Source: DATBGO01 sp963695645 (GTDB taxonomy: Bacteria; Actinomycetota; Actinomycetes; Streptosporangiales; Streptosporangiaceae). Taken from it: a stretch of 64,000 nucleotides of DNA. Under the pieces are notes generated by a model. It saw only the letters and a list, made by a program, of their open reading frames with translations, was not told where the DNA came from and did not search any database. Position numbers and translations under genes: made by a program. Below are positions 49,070-58,666 of this stretch, one piece after another. The number at the start of each line of letters is the position of its first letter. Position 1 is the first letter of the stretch. The DNA is taken from contig CAVOHC010000012.1 in NCBI GenBank assembly GCA_963695645.1, positions 1,302,001 through 1,366,000 of the forward strand, in the 5' to 3' direction.

Positions 49070-50824
49070 GTGCAGCTGAGCGGAGCGCAGGCGCTAGTGC
49101 GCAGCCTCGAGCAGCAGGGCGTCGACGTGGTCTTCGGCCTGCCCGGAGGCACGATCCTGCCCACCTATGACCCGCTGCTTTCGTCCTCCCTGCGGCACAT
49201 CCTGGTCCGGCACGAACAGGGCGCCGGGCACGCCGCTGAGGGCTACGCCTGGGCTACCGGGAAGGTCGGCGTCTGCATCGCCACCAGCGGCCCTGGCGCT
49301 ACCAACCTGGTCACCGCGCTAGCCGACGCCTACATGGACTCGGTGCCGATTGTCGCCATCACCGGCCAGGTGGCCAGCGCCATGGTCGGCACGGACGCCT
49401 TCCAGGAGGCCGACATCACCGGGATCACGCTGCCGATCACCAAGCACAACGAGCTGGTGACCGACGCCGAGCGGATCCCGGCGGCAATCGCCGAGGCGTT
49501 CCACATCGCCTCGACAGGCCGCCCGGGCCCGGTCCTCGTCGACATCCCCAAGGACATCCAGCAGGCCCAGATGACCTGGTCCTGGCCGCCCACCCTGGCG
49601 CTGCCCGGCTACCAGCTGCCCGGCAAGCCGGACCCGGCCGCCATCGCGGCGGCAGCGGCATTGCTGCACGCGGCCCGCCGCCCGGTGCTCTATGTCGGCG
49701 GCGGCGTGATCAAGTCCGGCGGCCACGACGAGCTCATGCGCCTCGCCGAGCTCGCCCGTGCCCCGGTCACGACCACCCTGATGGCGCGCGGTGCGTTTCC
49801 CGACGCGCACCCGCTTGCCCTGGGCATGCCCGGCATGCACGGCTGCTACCCGGCGGTCGCGGCGCTCCAGGAAGCGGACCTGGTGGTGGCGCTCGGGGCG
49901 CGGTTCGACGACCGGGTGACCGGTAGGCTGGCGGATTTCGCGCCGCGGGCCAAGGTGGTGCATGTCGACATCGACCCGGCCGAGATCGGCAAGAACCGCA
50001 TCCCCGACGTGCCGATCGTCGGCGACGTCAAAGCTGTCATGGGCGAGCTGGCCGGCTGCCTCGCCGCGCTGGTCAGCGAGGGCGGCCCGAACGACACCGA
50101 TGGCTGGATCGGGGCCACCAACGAGTGGAAGCGGCGCTTCCCGCTGCGCTACGCCCAGGCCGCCGACGGCCCGCTTAAGCCGCAGTATGTGGTCGAGCGG
50201 CTGTCCATGATGACCGGCGGCGACGCGGTGGTGGTGGCAGGCGTCGGCCAGCACCAGATGCACGCGGCCCAGCACTACTCCTTCACCAAGCCGCGTACCT
50301 GGATCAACTCCGGCGGCCTCGGCACGATGGGCTTCGCCGTGCCGGCCGCCATGGGTGCGCAGGCCGGCCGCCCCGGTGAGCTTGTCGTCGCGATCGACGG
50401 CGACGGCTGCTTCCAGATGACCTGCCAGGAGCTGGCGACCTGCGCGATCGAGCAGCTTCCGATCAAGGTCCTGATCTTCAACAACGGTTTCCTCGGCATG
50501 GTGCGCCAGTGGCAGGAGCTGTTCTACGAGGAGCGCTACTCCCAGGTGGAGCTGGGCACCACCATTCCGGACTATGTGAAGCTCGCCGAGGCCTACGGAT
50601 GCGTCGGGCTGCGCTGCGACCGCGCCGACGAGGTCGACGCGGTGCTGGACAAGGCGCTCGCCGTCACCGGCGTGCCCGCGGTGGTGGACTTCCGGGTGCA
50701 CGACCGCGAGGGCGTATTCCCGATGGTGCCCGCCGGGCGCCCCAACGACGAGATCGTGCTCGGCCCCGAGTTCAGTGCCGACGAGCAGCGCGCAGCCACG
50801 CGCAGGGAGGTGAGTACCCGATGA
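49070..50824 (+). CDS. ilvB: Acetolactate synthase large subunit
   Basis: This 584-aa ThDP enzyme makes acetolactate or acetohydroxybutyrate, the first common step of Val and Ile synthesis. Motifs: VVFGLPGGTILPTYD, catalytic Glu in HEQGAGHAAEGYAWATG, CIATSGPGATNLVTALADAY, GARFDDRVTGRL and the ThDP motif AIDGDGCFQMTCQEL ... IFNNGFLGMVRQWQ. GTG 49070 follows AAAGGAG. It lies directly behind the attenuator. Its stop overlaps ilvN by 4 nt (ATGA). Confidence 0.96.
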   Translation: MQLSGAQALVRSLEQQGVDVVFGLPGGTILPTYDPLLSSSLRHILVRHEQGAGHAAEGYAWATGKVGVCIATSGPGATNLVTALADAYMDSVPIVAITGQVASAMVGTDAFQEADITGITLPITKHNELVTDAERIPAAIAEAFHIASTGRPGPVLVDIPKDIQQAQMTWSWPPTLALPGYQLPGKPDPAAIAAAAALLHAARRPVLYVGGGVIKSGGHDELMRLAELARAPVTTTLMARGAFPDAHPLALGMPGMHGCYPAVAALQEADLVVALGARFDDRVTGRLADFAPRAKVVHVDIDPAEIGKNRIPDVPIVGDVKAVMGELAGCLAALVSEGGPNDTDGWIGATNEWKRRFPLRYAQAADGPLKPQYVVERLSMMTGGDAVVVAGVGQHQMHAAQHYSFTKPRTWINSGGLGTMGFAVPAAMGAQAGRPGELVVAIDGDGCFQMTCQELATCAIEQLPIKVLIFNNGFLGMVRQWQELFYEERYSQVELGTTIPDYVKLAEAYGCVGLRCDRADEVDAVLDKALAVTGVPAVVDFRVHDREGVFPMVPAGRPNDEIVLGPEFSADEQRAATRREVSTR

Positions 50825-51372
50825 GCACGCACACTCTGTCGGTGCTCGTGGAGAACAAGCCCGGAGTGCTTTCCCATGTCGCAGGGCTGTTCTCCCGGCG
50901 CGCGTTTAATATCTCCTCACTCGCCGTCGGCCCGACCGAGGACCAGAGCGTGAGCCGCATGACGATCGTCGTCGATGGCGCCTCCACCCCGGTCGAGCAG
51001 GTCGCCAGGCAGCTGGACAAGCTGGTCCGGGTGCTCAAGGTCGTCCAGCTCGACGAGGATCGGGCGGTCGAGCGCGAGCTGGCGCTGATCAAGGTGCGCG
51101 CGCAGCCCGCCCTCCGCAGCCAGCTGCTCGAAGTCGCCGCGGTGTTCCGCGCGAACGTCGTCGACATGAGCCCGACGACAATGGTGCTCGAGGCGACCAG
51201 CAGCCCGGCCAAGCTCGACGCGCTGCTGGCGATGCTGGAGGCGTACGGGACCTGCGAGCTCGTGCGAACCGGCCGGATCGCGCTGGAGCGCGGCAGTGGC
51301 ACCATCACCGCATCTGTCCGTCCGGCCAGCGCTGACGCCGAGCAGGCGGCAACGGCCGAATCCGCCGCATGA
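50821..51372 (+). CDS. ilvN: Acetolactate synthase small (regulatory) subunit
   Basis: The 183-aa regulatory subunit has an N-terminal ACT domain (HTLSVLVENKPGVLSHVAGL, FNISSLAVGPTED, valine-binding) and the C-terminal IlvN domain (ELALIKVRA, VVDMSPTTMVLEATSSPAKL). It stimulates IlvB and gives valine feedback. ATG 50821 overlaps the ilvB stop. Its TGA is the first base set of a 17-bp direct repeat. Confidence 0.95.
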   Translation: MSTHTLSVLVENKPGVLSHVAGLFSRRAFNISSLAVGPTEDQSVSRMTIVVDGASTPVEQVARQLDKLVRVLKVVQLDEDRAVERELALIKVRAQPALRSQLLEVAAVFRANVVDMSPTTMVLEATSSPAKLDALLAMLEAYGTCELVRTGRIALERGSGTITASVRPASADAEQAATAESAA

Positions 51373-51401
51373 ACCCTGACCCGACCTGAACCTGACCCGA
51401 C
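51370..51401. repeat. Short direct repeat beginning at the ilvN stop codon
   Basis: TGAACCCTGACCCGACC (51370-51386, starting with the ilvN TGA) is followed by TGAACCTGACCCGAC (51387-51401), nearly identical. Confidence 0.7.
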
Positions 51402-51419
51402 TGGAAGGACGCTCCGAAG

Positions 51420-52436
51420 ATGGCCACCATCTACTACGACGACGACGCTGACCTCAGCCTCATCCAGGGCCGCAAGATCGCCGTCCTTGGTTACGGCTCG
51501 CAGGGCCACGCCCACGCCCTGAGCCTGCGCGACTCGGGCTGCGAGGTCCGGGTGGGCCTGCCCGAGCAGTCCAGGTCGCGGGCCAAGGCGGCGGCTGCCG
51601 GCCTCCCCGTTGACGCGCCCGCCGACGCCTGTGCCTGGGCGGACGTCATCATGGTGCTCACGCCGGACACCACCCAGCGGGCGCTCTACGCCGATGCGAT
51701 CGGGCCGAACCTGAACCCCGGCGACGCGCTGTTCTTCGCGCACGGGTTCAACATCCACTTCGGCTACATCACCGCGCCGGAAGAGGTCGACGTGGCCATG
51801 GTCGCGCCGAAGGCGCCGGGGCATCTGGTCCGCAGGCAGTACGAGGCAGGCCAGGGTACCCCGGTGCTTGTCGCGGTCGGCCAGGACGCCACCGGCAAGG
51901 CCTGGGACCTGGCCCGCTCGTACGCCAGGGCGATCGGCGGGACCAAGGCCGGCGCCCTGGTGACGACCTTCCAGGAGGAGACGGAAAGCGACCTGTTCGG
52001 CGAGCAGGCGGTGCTGTGCGGCGGGGTGACCGCGCTGGTGAACGCCGGGTTCGAGACCCTGGTGTCGGCCGGCTACCAGCCGGAGGTTGCCTACTTCGAG
52101 TGCCTGCACGAGCTCAAGCTGATCGTCGACCTGATGTATGAGGGCGGCATCGGCTGGATGCGGTACTCGGTCAGCGACACCGCCGAGTACGGCGACCTGA
52201 CCAGGGGACCGCGGGTGGTCGGCGAGCCGTCCAGGCAGGCCATGGCCAAGCTGCTCGCCGACATCAGGTCAGGCGAGTTCGCCAGGGAGTGGGTCGCCGA
52301 GGACGACAATGGCCGGCCGAACTTCGAGCGGCTGCGGAAAGCGGCCGCCGACAGCGAGATCGAGCGGGTAGGCCGTCCGCTGCGGCAGATGATGAGCTGG
52401 CTGAACGCGCCCTCCGACGCGGACGGCGCCAGCTGA
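51420..52436 (+). CDS. ilvC: Ketol-acid reductoisomerase
   Basis: This 338-aa class I KARI converts acetolactate to dihydroxyisovalerate. N-terminal Rossmann domain VLGYGSQGHAHALSLRDSG with the NADPH loop GLPEQSRSRAKA, then MVAPKAPGHLVRRQYEAGQG, TFQEETESDLFGEQAVLCGG and ELKLIVDLMYEGGIGWMRYS (metal site). An AAGGA-type site precedes the ATG. The stop overlaps an 18-codon micro-ORF (TGATG) that leads into leuB. Confidence 0.96.
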   Translation: MATIYYDDDADLSLIQGRKIAVLGYGSQGHAHALSLRDSGCEVRVGLPEQSRSRAKAAAAGLPVDAPADACAWADVIMVLTPDTTQRALYADAIGPNLNPGDALFFAHGFNIHFGYITAPEEVDVAMVAPKAPGHLVRRQYEAGQGTPVLVAVGQDATGKAWDLARSYARAIGGTKAGALVTTFQEETESDLFGEQAVLCGGVTALVNAGFETLVSAGYQPEVAYFECLHELKLIVDLMYEGGIGWMRYSVSDTAEYGDLTRGPRVVGEPSRQAMAKLLADIRSGEFAREWVAEDDNGRPNFERLRKAAADSEIERVGRPLRQMMSWLNAPSDADGAS

Positions 52437-52492
52437 TGGGCGACCACGTACGCAGCCGCGGCGCCAGCACCCGCGAGGTGGCGCTGCCATGA
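52436..52492 (+). CDS. 18-aa micro-ORF bridging ilvC and leuB
   Basis: MGDHVRSRGASTREVALP is the whole frame. Its ATG shares a base with the ilvC TGA (TGATG) and its TGA overlaps the leuB ATG (ATGA), so ribosomes could pass from ilvC through it to leuB without leaving. GAGGTGG inside it is the leuB ribosome site. Confidence 0.5.
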   Translation: MGDHVRSRGASTREVALP

Positions 52493-53549
52493 GCTACGCG
52501 ATAGCGCACGTTCCCGGTGACGGCGTCGGCCCCGAGGTGACTGAGGTAGCCAGGCGGTGCGTCGACCAGGTGGCCGCCCGGCATGGCTTCGCGGTCGACT
52601 GGCATGGCTACCCGCTCGGTGCCCGGCACTTCCTCGCGACCGGCGAGGTGCTGCCGGACGGGGTCCTCGACGAGCTCAGGAAGGTCGACGCCATCCTGCT
52701 CGGCGCCGTCGGCAGCCCGGACGTGCCACCCGGGGTGCTGGAGCGCGGCCTGCTGCTGCGGCTGCGCGCCGAGCTCGACCTCTACATCAACCTGCGGCCG
52801 TCCAAGCTGCGGCCCGGCGTGGCCGGCGCCGTCGCCAGGCTCGGCCCGGGCGATCTCGACCTGGTGATCGTGCGCGAGAACACCGAGGGCCTGTACGCGG
52901 GGGCCGGCGGTACCGTGCACCGCGGCACGGCGTTCGAGAGCGCGACCGAGGAGTCACTGAACACCAGGGCCGGCGTGGAGCGGTGCATCAGGTACGCGGC
53001 CGGGCTGGCCGGCCGCCGCCGCGGGAAGCTGACCCTGGTGCACAAGACGAACGTGCTCGTGCATGCCGGCGACCTGTGGCGGCGCACCGCCGAGCAGGTG
53101 GCCGCGCAGGCCGGGGTGGCACTTGACTACGCGCACGTCGACGCCGCCTGCCTGTACCTCGTCGATGACCCGGCGCGGTTCGACGTGATCGTCACCGACA
53201 ACCTGTTCGGCGACATCCTGAGCGATCTCGGCGCGGCGCTCACCGGCGGCCTCGGGCTGGCCCCGAGCGGCAACCTCAACCCAGACCGGACCGGCCCGTC
53301 GGTGTTCGAGCCAGTACACGGCTCGGCGCCGGACATTGCGGGCACCGGGCGCGCCAACCCGGCCGGCGCGGTGCTGTCGGCGGCGCTGATGCTCGACCAC
53401 CTGGGCGAGCACGCGGCAGCCGCCGACATCGACGCCGCGGTGTCCGCGGTACTCGCATCCGGGGCGCCCGCGACCACCACCGAGTGGGAAGCGGCGCTGC
53501 GCGCGGCGCTCGACGGGCGAACACCCAATGGGCGAACAGGAGCCACCGC

Positions 53550-53553
<4 letters not shown>
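52489..53553 (+). CDS. leuB: 3-isopropylmalate dehydrogenase
   Basis: This 354-aa isopropylmalate/isocitrate dehydrogenase family enzyme makes 2-oxoisocaproate precursor for leucine. Motifs: HVPGDGVGPEVTEVARRC, ILLGAVGSPDVPPGVLE, LRLRAELDLYINLRPSKL (LeuB-type substrate helix), VIVRENTEGLYAG, TDNLFGDILSDLGAALTGGL and EPVHGSAPDIAGTGRANP. ATG 52489 follows GAGGTGG. Its TGA overlaps cimA (ATGA). Confidence 0.94.
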
Positions 53554-55144
<1,591 letters not shown>

Positions 55145-55145
<1 letters not shown>

Positions 55146-55195
55146 TGACCAAGGTATTCGTCCAGGCCTTCGACTCAATCCAGGAGACCGCATGA
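55145..55195 (+). CDS. 16-aa micro-ORF bridging cimA and ilvD
   Basis: MTKVFVQAFDSIQETA is the whole frame. Its ATG overlaps the cimA TGA (TGATG) and its TGA overlaps the ilvD ATG (ATGA), the same double overlap as at ilvC-leuB. AGGAG within it serves ilvD. Confidence 0.5.
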
Positions 55196-56880
55196 CCAGC
55201 CAGCTGCCCCGCCCGCGTTCCGGCCCGCTCACCACCGGGCCATCCCGCGCGGCCGCCCGCGCGATGCTGCGCGCCGTGGGGCTCAGCGAGGAGGACCTCA
55301 CCCGCCCGCAGGTGGCCGTCGCTTCCTCGTGGAACGAGGTCACCCCGTGCAACCTGCACCTGAACGGGCTCGCCCGGGCGGCCAAGGAAGGCATCAGGCA
55401 GGCAGGCGCGGTACCGCTGGAGTTCGGCACCATCGCGGTGTCGGACGGCATCTCGATGGGCACCGAAGGCATGAAGGCATCGCTGGTCAGCCGCGAGGTG
55501 ATCGCCGATTCCGTCGAGCTGATGGTGGCGGCCGAGGGCTTCGACGCGCTGGTCGCGATCGCGGGCTGCGACAAGTCGCTGCCCGGGATGCTGATGGCCT
55601 GCGCGCGGCTGAACATCCCGGCCGCGTTCCTCTACGGCGGGACCATCCTGCCGGGCTGGGTGCACGGCCGCGCGGTCACCATCCAGGACGTATTCGAGGC
55701 GGTCGGCGCCCAGTCGGCCGGCGAGATGTCCGACCGCGATGCGCTGGAGGTCGAGCGCGCCGCCTGCCCGGGCGCCGGGTCGTGCGCCGGCATGTACACG
55801 GCCAACACCATGTCGGCCTGCGCCGAGGCGCTCGGCATGGCGCTGCCCGGCTCGGCGACCGCGCCCGCGGTGTCCGCCGAGCGCACCGACCTGGCGCGCC
55901 GCACCGGCGAGGCGGCGGTGGCCGCACTGGCGGCCGGGCTGCTGCCGCGCGACATCCTGACCAGGACCGCGTTCCTCAACGCCGCGGCGGTGGTGATGGC
56001 GACCGCAGGCTCGACCAACGCGGTGCTGCATCTTCTCGCGATCGCGGCCGAGGCTGAGGTAGAACTCACCCTGGACGACTTCGACGCCATCAGCAGGCGC
56101 ACCCCGCACATCGCGTCGATGCGCCCGGCCGGCCGGTTCGTGATGAGCGAGCTTGACCGGGTCGGCGGGCTGCCGGTGGTGCTGCGTGAACTGCTGTCGG
56201 CCGGCCTGGTGGACGGCGACGCGGTGGCGGTGAACGGGCGCACGCTGGCCGACAACGTCGCCGACGCCCTGGACCCTGACGGCGATGTGGTGCGGCCGGT
56301 CAAGGACCCGATCGGCCCCGAGGGCGGGCTGGCGGTGCTGCGCGGCAGCCTGGCGCCCGGCGGCGCGGTGGTGAAGATCCCCGGCATCGAGACGCTGCGC
56401 TTCGAGGGAACGGCGCGGGTGTTCGGGCGGGAGGAAGACTGTTTCGCCGCCGTCACGGCCGGCCAGGTGGCCAAAGGCGATGTGCTGGTGATCCGTTACG
56501 AGGGCCCCAAGGGCGGCCCGGGGATGCGCGAGATGCTGGCGGTGACAGCCGCCATCAAGGGGGCCGGCCTCGGCAAGGACGTGGTGCTGGTCACCGACGG
56601 GCGGTTCTCCGGCGCGACATTCGGGGCGTGCGTGGCACATGTGGCACCGGAGGCGTTCGATGGCGGCCCGATCGGCCTGTTGAACGACGGTGACCGGGTC
56701 GTTCTCGACGTCCCGGGACGACGGCTCGACCTGCTGGTCGACGACGCGGAACTTGGCCGCCGCCGGGCAGGCTGGCAGCAGCCCGCGCCGAATTACACCC
56801 GGGGCGCGCTTGCCAAGTATGCGGCGCTGGTGTCCGGCGCGGACCGCGGAGCCGTCTGCGAGCCGCCCGGCACCGCCTGA
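55192..56880 (+). CDS. ilvD: Dihydroxy-acid dehydratase
   Basis: This 562-aa Fe-S dehydratase is the third common enzyme of Val and Ile synthesis. Cluster cysteines: VASSWNEVTPCNLH, IAGCDKSLPGMLMACARL and CPGAGSCAGMYTANTM. Further motifs: FLNAAAVVMATAGSTNAVLH, RYEGPKGGPGMREMLAV and LVTDGRFSGATFGACVAHVAPEA. ATG 55192 follows AGGAG. It ends the operon; no clear terminator hairpin is seen after the stop. Confidence 0.95.
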   Translation: MTSQLPRPRSGPLTTGPSRAAARAMLRAVGLSEEDLTRPQVAVASSWNEVTPCNLHLNGLARAAKEGIRQAGAVPLEFGTIAVSDGISMGTEGMKASLVSREVIADSVELMVAAEGFDALVAIAGCDKSLPGMLMACARLNIPAAFLYGGTILPGWVHGRAVTIQDVFEAVGAQSAGEMSDRDALEVERAACPGAGSCAGMYTANTMSACAEALGMALPGSATAPAVSAERTDLARRTGEAAVAALAAGLLPRDILTRTAFLNAAAVVMATAGSTNAVLHLLAIAAEAEVELTLDDFDAISRRTPHIASMRPAGRFVMSELDRVGGLPVVLRELLSAGLVDGDAVAVNGRTLADNVADALDPDGDVVRPVKDPIGPEGGLAVLRGSLAPGGAVVKIPGIETLRFEGTARVFGREEDCFAAVTAGQVAKGDVLVIRYEGPKGGPGMREMLAVTAAIKGAGLGKDVVLVTDGRFSGATFGACVAHVAPEAFDGGPIGLLNDGDRVVLDVPGRRLDLLVDDAELGRRRAGWQQPAPNYTRGALAKYAALVSGADRGAVCEPPGTA

Positions 56881-57006
56881 CGACGAGCCCCGCAGCCGAG
56901 GCCCGGGTCGCTAAGTTCGCGTCAAGATTGACGCGGGCGGCGTTAGGATCGCGTCAAGATCGGCGAAATTCGCGCGGGCCGCTTTCCACTGGATCCGAGA
57001 TAACTT

Positions 57007-57096
57007 CCGCACCAAGGCGGCGCGGGCTCGCTGGAGGCGGACCCGTCCAGGCCGCGTTATCTCCGCACCGCGGCAGGCATGGGATACAGGTTCCAG
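57007..57096 (+). pseudogene. C-terminal remnant of a KdpE/OmpR-type response regulator
   Basis: In the frame of 57031 the sequence reads SLEADPSRPRYLRTAAGMGY then RF, the ending of the winged-helix output domain of KdpE-like regulators (LEADPxxPRYLRTxxGMGYRF). Upstream bases in this frame lack the receiver domain and the frame is short. The surrounding 56881-57262 stretch holds no intact gene; two copies of GCGTCAAGAT (56922 and 56951) lie just after ilvD. Confidence 0.55.
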
Positions 57097-57262
57097 CGCT
57101 GCCGGTTCAAGCTCGGACCATTACTGGCCGCCGCGGGTCTTCGCCCCGGTCGCCGGGGCCCGGACCGTCGCGAGCCCGGCAATGGCATGAATGGCGCTGT
57201 GCTGCCAAAACAATGACAGTCAACCGCCTTTCACGCCATTGGCTGAGAGCTACGAAAGCCGG

Positions 57263-57490
57263 TTAGTCGGAGCCGGACAGCCTGAGCTGGTATATGGGGT
57301 TATAGATGGTGCGCGCGCCGCGAATGCGGGGGATCCGGTCGCGGACGATCAGGCGGCGGCCGGGCTGGACGCCGGGGATGTCGCGGCGGACCAGCCAGAG
57401 CAGCGTGACGGTGCCGGTACCGTCCCGCAAGTCCGCCTCCATGGTGAGGCTGGTGCCGCGGGGACGCAGGGGGCCGTCCGGGGTTTCTTG
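57263..57490 (-). pseudogene. C-terminal remnant of an OB-fold nucleic-acid-binding protein
   Basis: The minus-strand frame ending at TAA 57263-57265 reads LRPRGTSLTMEADLRDGTGT, VTLLWLVRRDIPGVQPGRRL and IYNPIYQLRLS. This matches the second half of the small actinobacterial OB-fold proteins that usually have LRPR...LEAELxDGTGTVTLVWLGRRxIPGIxPGRxL. The first half is replaced by an 18-bp tandem repeat with no start codon in frame; the only ATG (57442) gives 59 aa. Confidence 0.6.
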
Positions 57491-57563
57491 GGTGCCCGGG
57501 GTTCTTGGGCTGCCCGGGGCCCTTGGGCTGCCCGGGACTCTTGGGCTGTCCGGGGTCTTTGGA
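57475..57563. repeat. 18-bp tandem repeat inside the OB-fold remnant
   Basis: About four diverged units of CTTGGGCTGCCCGGGG(NN). All minus-strand frames stay open (e.g. PGQPKG or PGSPRA hexapeptides). It occupies the place where the first half of the OB-fold should be. Confidence 0.85.
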
Positions 57564-57575
57564 CCGTTCGCGTTC

Positions 57576-58051
57576 CCCTTGCTGTCGGCGCTCGCTGGCC
57601 GATCCGCGCCCCGAGGCCGCGGCCGGTGATCTCGCGGCAGGGGAGTCCATCACGATGAGCGGCAGCAGGAAGGCCAGCGCTAGCCCGGCGTATTGCGGGC
57701 CGGCCTGATGTGGTATCCGGCGCTCTCGGCGCGCGGCTGATGACCGATGGCCAGCCTGGTGGCCCCCCAGACGATCATTAGCGTGCACCGCCACGAGCGG
57801 AATGCTAGGCCTGTCCTTGCCTGGGCGTAAATGGTATGGACCGATATTGTTGGCGCCCGCTGGACAGCCTTCCGCAGGTCGCTAGCGCAGGGCGCCCGCG
57901 GGACCGCTGTCCTGGGGCAGGACGGCGGAGATTATGCGTCATTTGAGCAATTTTCATTCTGCACGGGGGCTTGTGCATAGGCACAAGTATGCGCAATGCT
58001 GTCACGGCGATCAGACGCACTAATTACCGGTCAGTAGGAGCACAACAGGCC
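57576..58051. other. Intergenic stretch before the pilus operon
   Basis: No family-like frame. It should hold the promoter of the Tad operon; a relatively AT-rich patch (57940-58030, TTTGAGCAATTTTCATTC and TAATTACC) is the likely site but I cannot fix hexamers. Confidence 0.4.
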
Positions 58052-58666
58052 ATGTCTTCGCTTGTCTGGGCGAGTCGCCGGTTACCAGTTATCCTGCCGA
58101 GCCGCGCAGCGCGGCCGGCGGGGCGAGGCTGGGCCGGATGGCTGGCGAGCCTGGCGATGGTTACCGCCCTCGCGGGCTGCGCGGGCCAGGCTGATGCCGG
58201 ACTGCCGCCGAAGCCGGGCGCGCTGCCTCCCGCGGCGGTGCTGGCCGCCCCGCAGCCTGCCGCCCGTGAGCAGGTGCTGGCCGCCTACACCGGCTACTGG
58301 CAAGCGAGCAGCGCGGCCGTCGACGCTGGCCGCGCGGCGCCGGCGCGGACGCTGCTCGCCAGCTACCTTACGCCCGGCGCTATCCCGGTGGTTATCGCCG
58401 CGCTCCGGCCGGACTGGGCAGATCACGCGGTCAGCGCGGGCAGCCCCGTCATGCACATCCTGAGCATCAAGATCACCGGCGGGCGTGCGCTCGTGCACGA
58501 TTGCCTCGATCTGAGTCACGCGGGCCTGGCGAACGCGCGGACCGGCCGGGTCTACCCGCGCAGCTTCGGCAGCGCGCATGCCAATTTCTACGCTGACCTG
58601 GTGCGCTCAAGTAGCGGCTGGCTGATCAGCAACCTCGTCCCTGTGATGGCACCATGCGAGCCCTGA
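58052..58666 (+). CDS. Putative lipoprotein at the head of the Tad operon
   Basis: The 204-aa product has a long basic N-terminus, a hydrophobic stretch GWLASLAMVTALAGCAGQ with a lipobox-like LAGC, then a soluble domain (YTGYWQASSAAVDAGRAAPA, ALVHDCLDLSHAGLANARTG, FYADLVRSSSGWLISNLVPV). The domain recalls secreted actinobacterial proteins with a cystatin/NTF2-like fold (Cys-Leu-Asp motif), but I cannot name it. ATG 58052 is preferred to GTG 57971. Its end overlaps the next gene by 13 nt, so it is part of the pilus operon. Confidence 0.65.
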   Translation: MSSLVWASRRLPVILPSRAARPAGRGWAGWLASLAMVTALAGCAGQADAGLPPKPGALPPAAVLAAPQPAAREQVLAAYTGYWQASSAAVDAGRAAPARTLLASYLTPGAIPVVIAALRPDWADHAVSAGSPVMHILSIKITGGRALVHDCLDLSHAGLANARTGRVYPRSFGSAHANFYADLVRSSSGWLISNLVPVMAPCEP

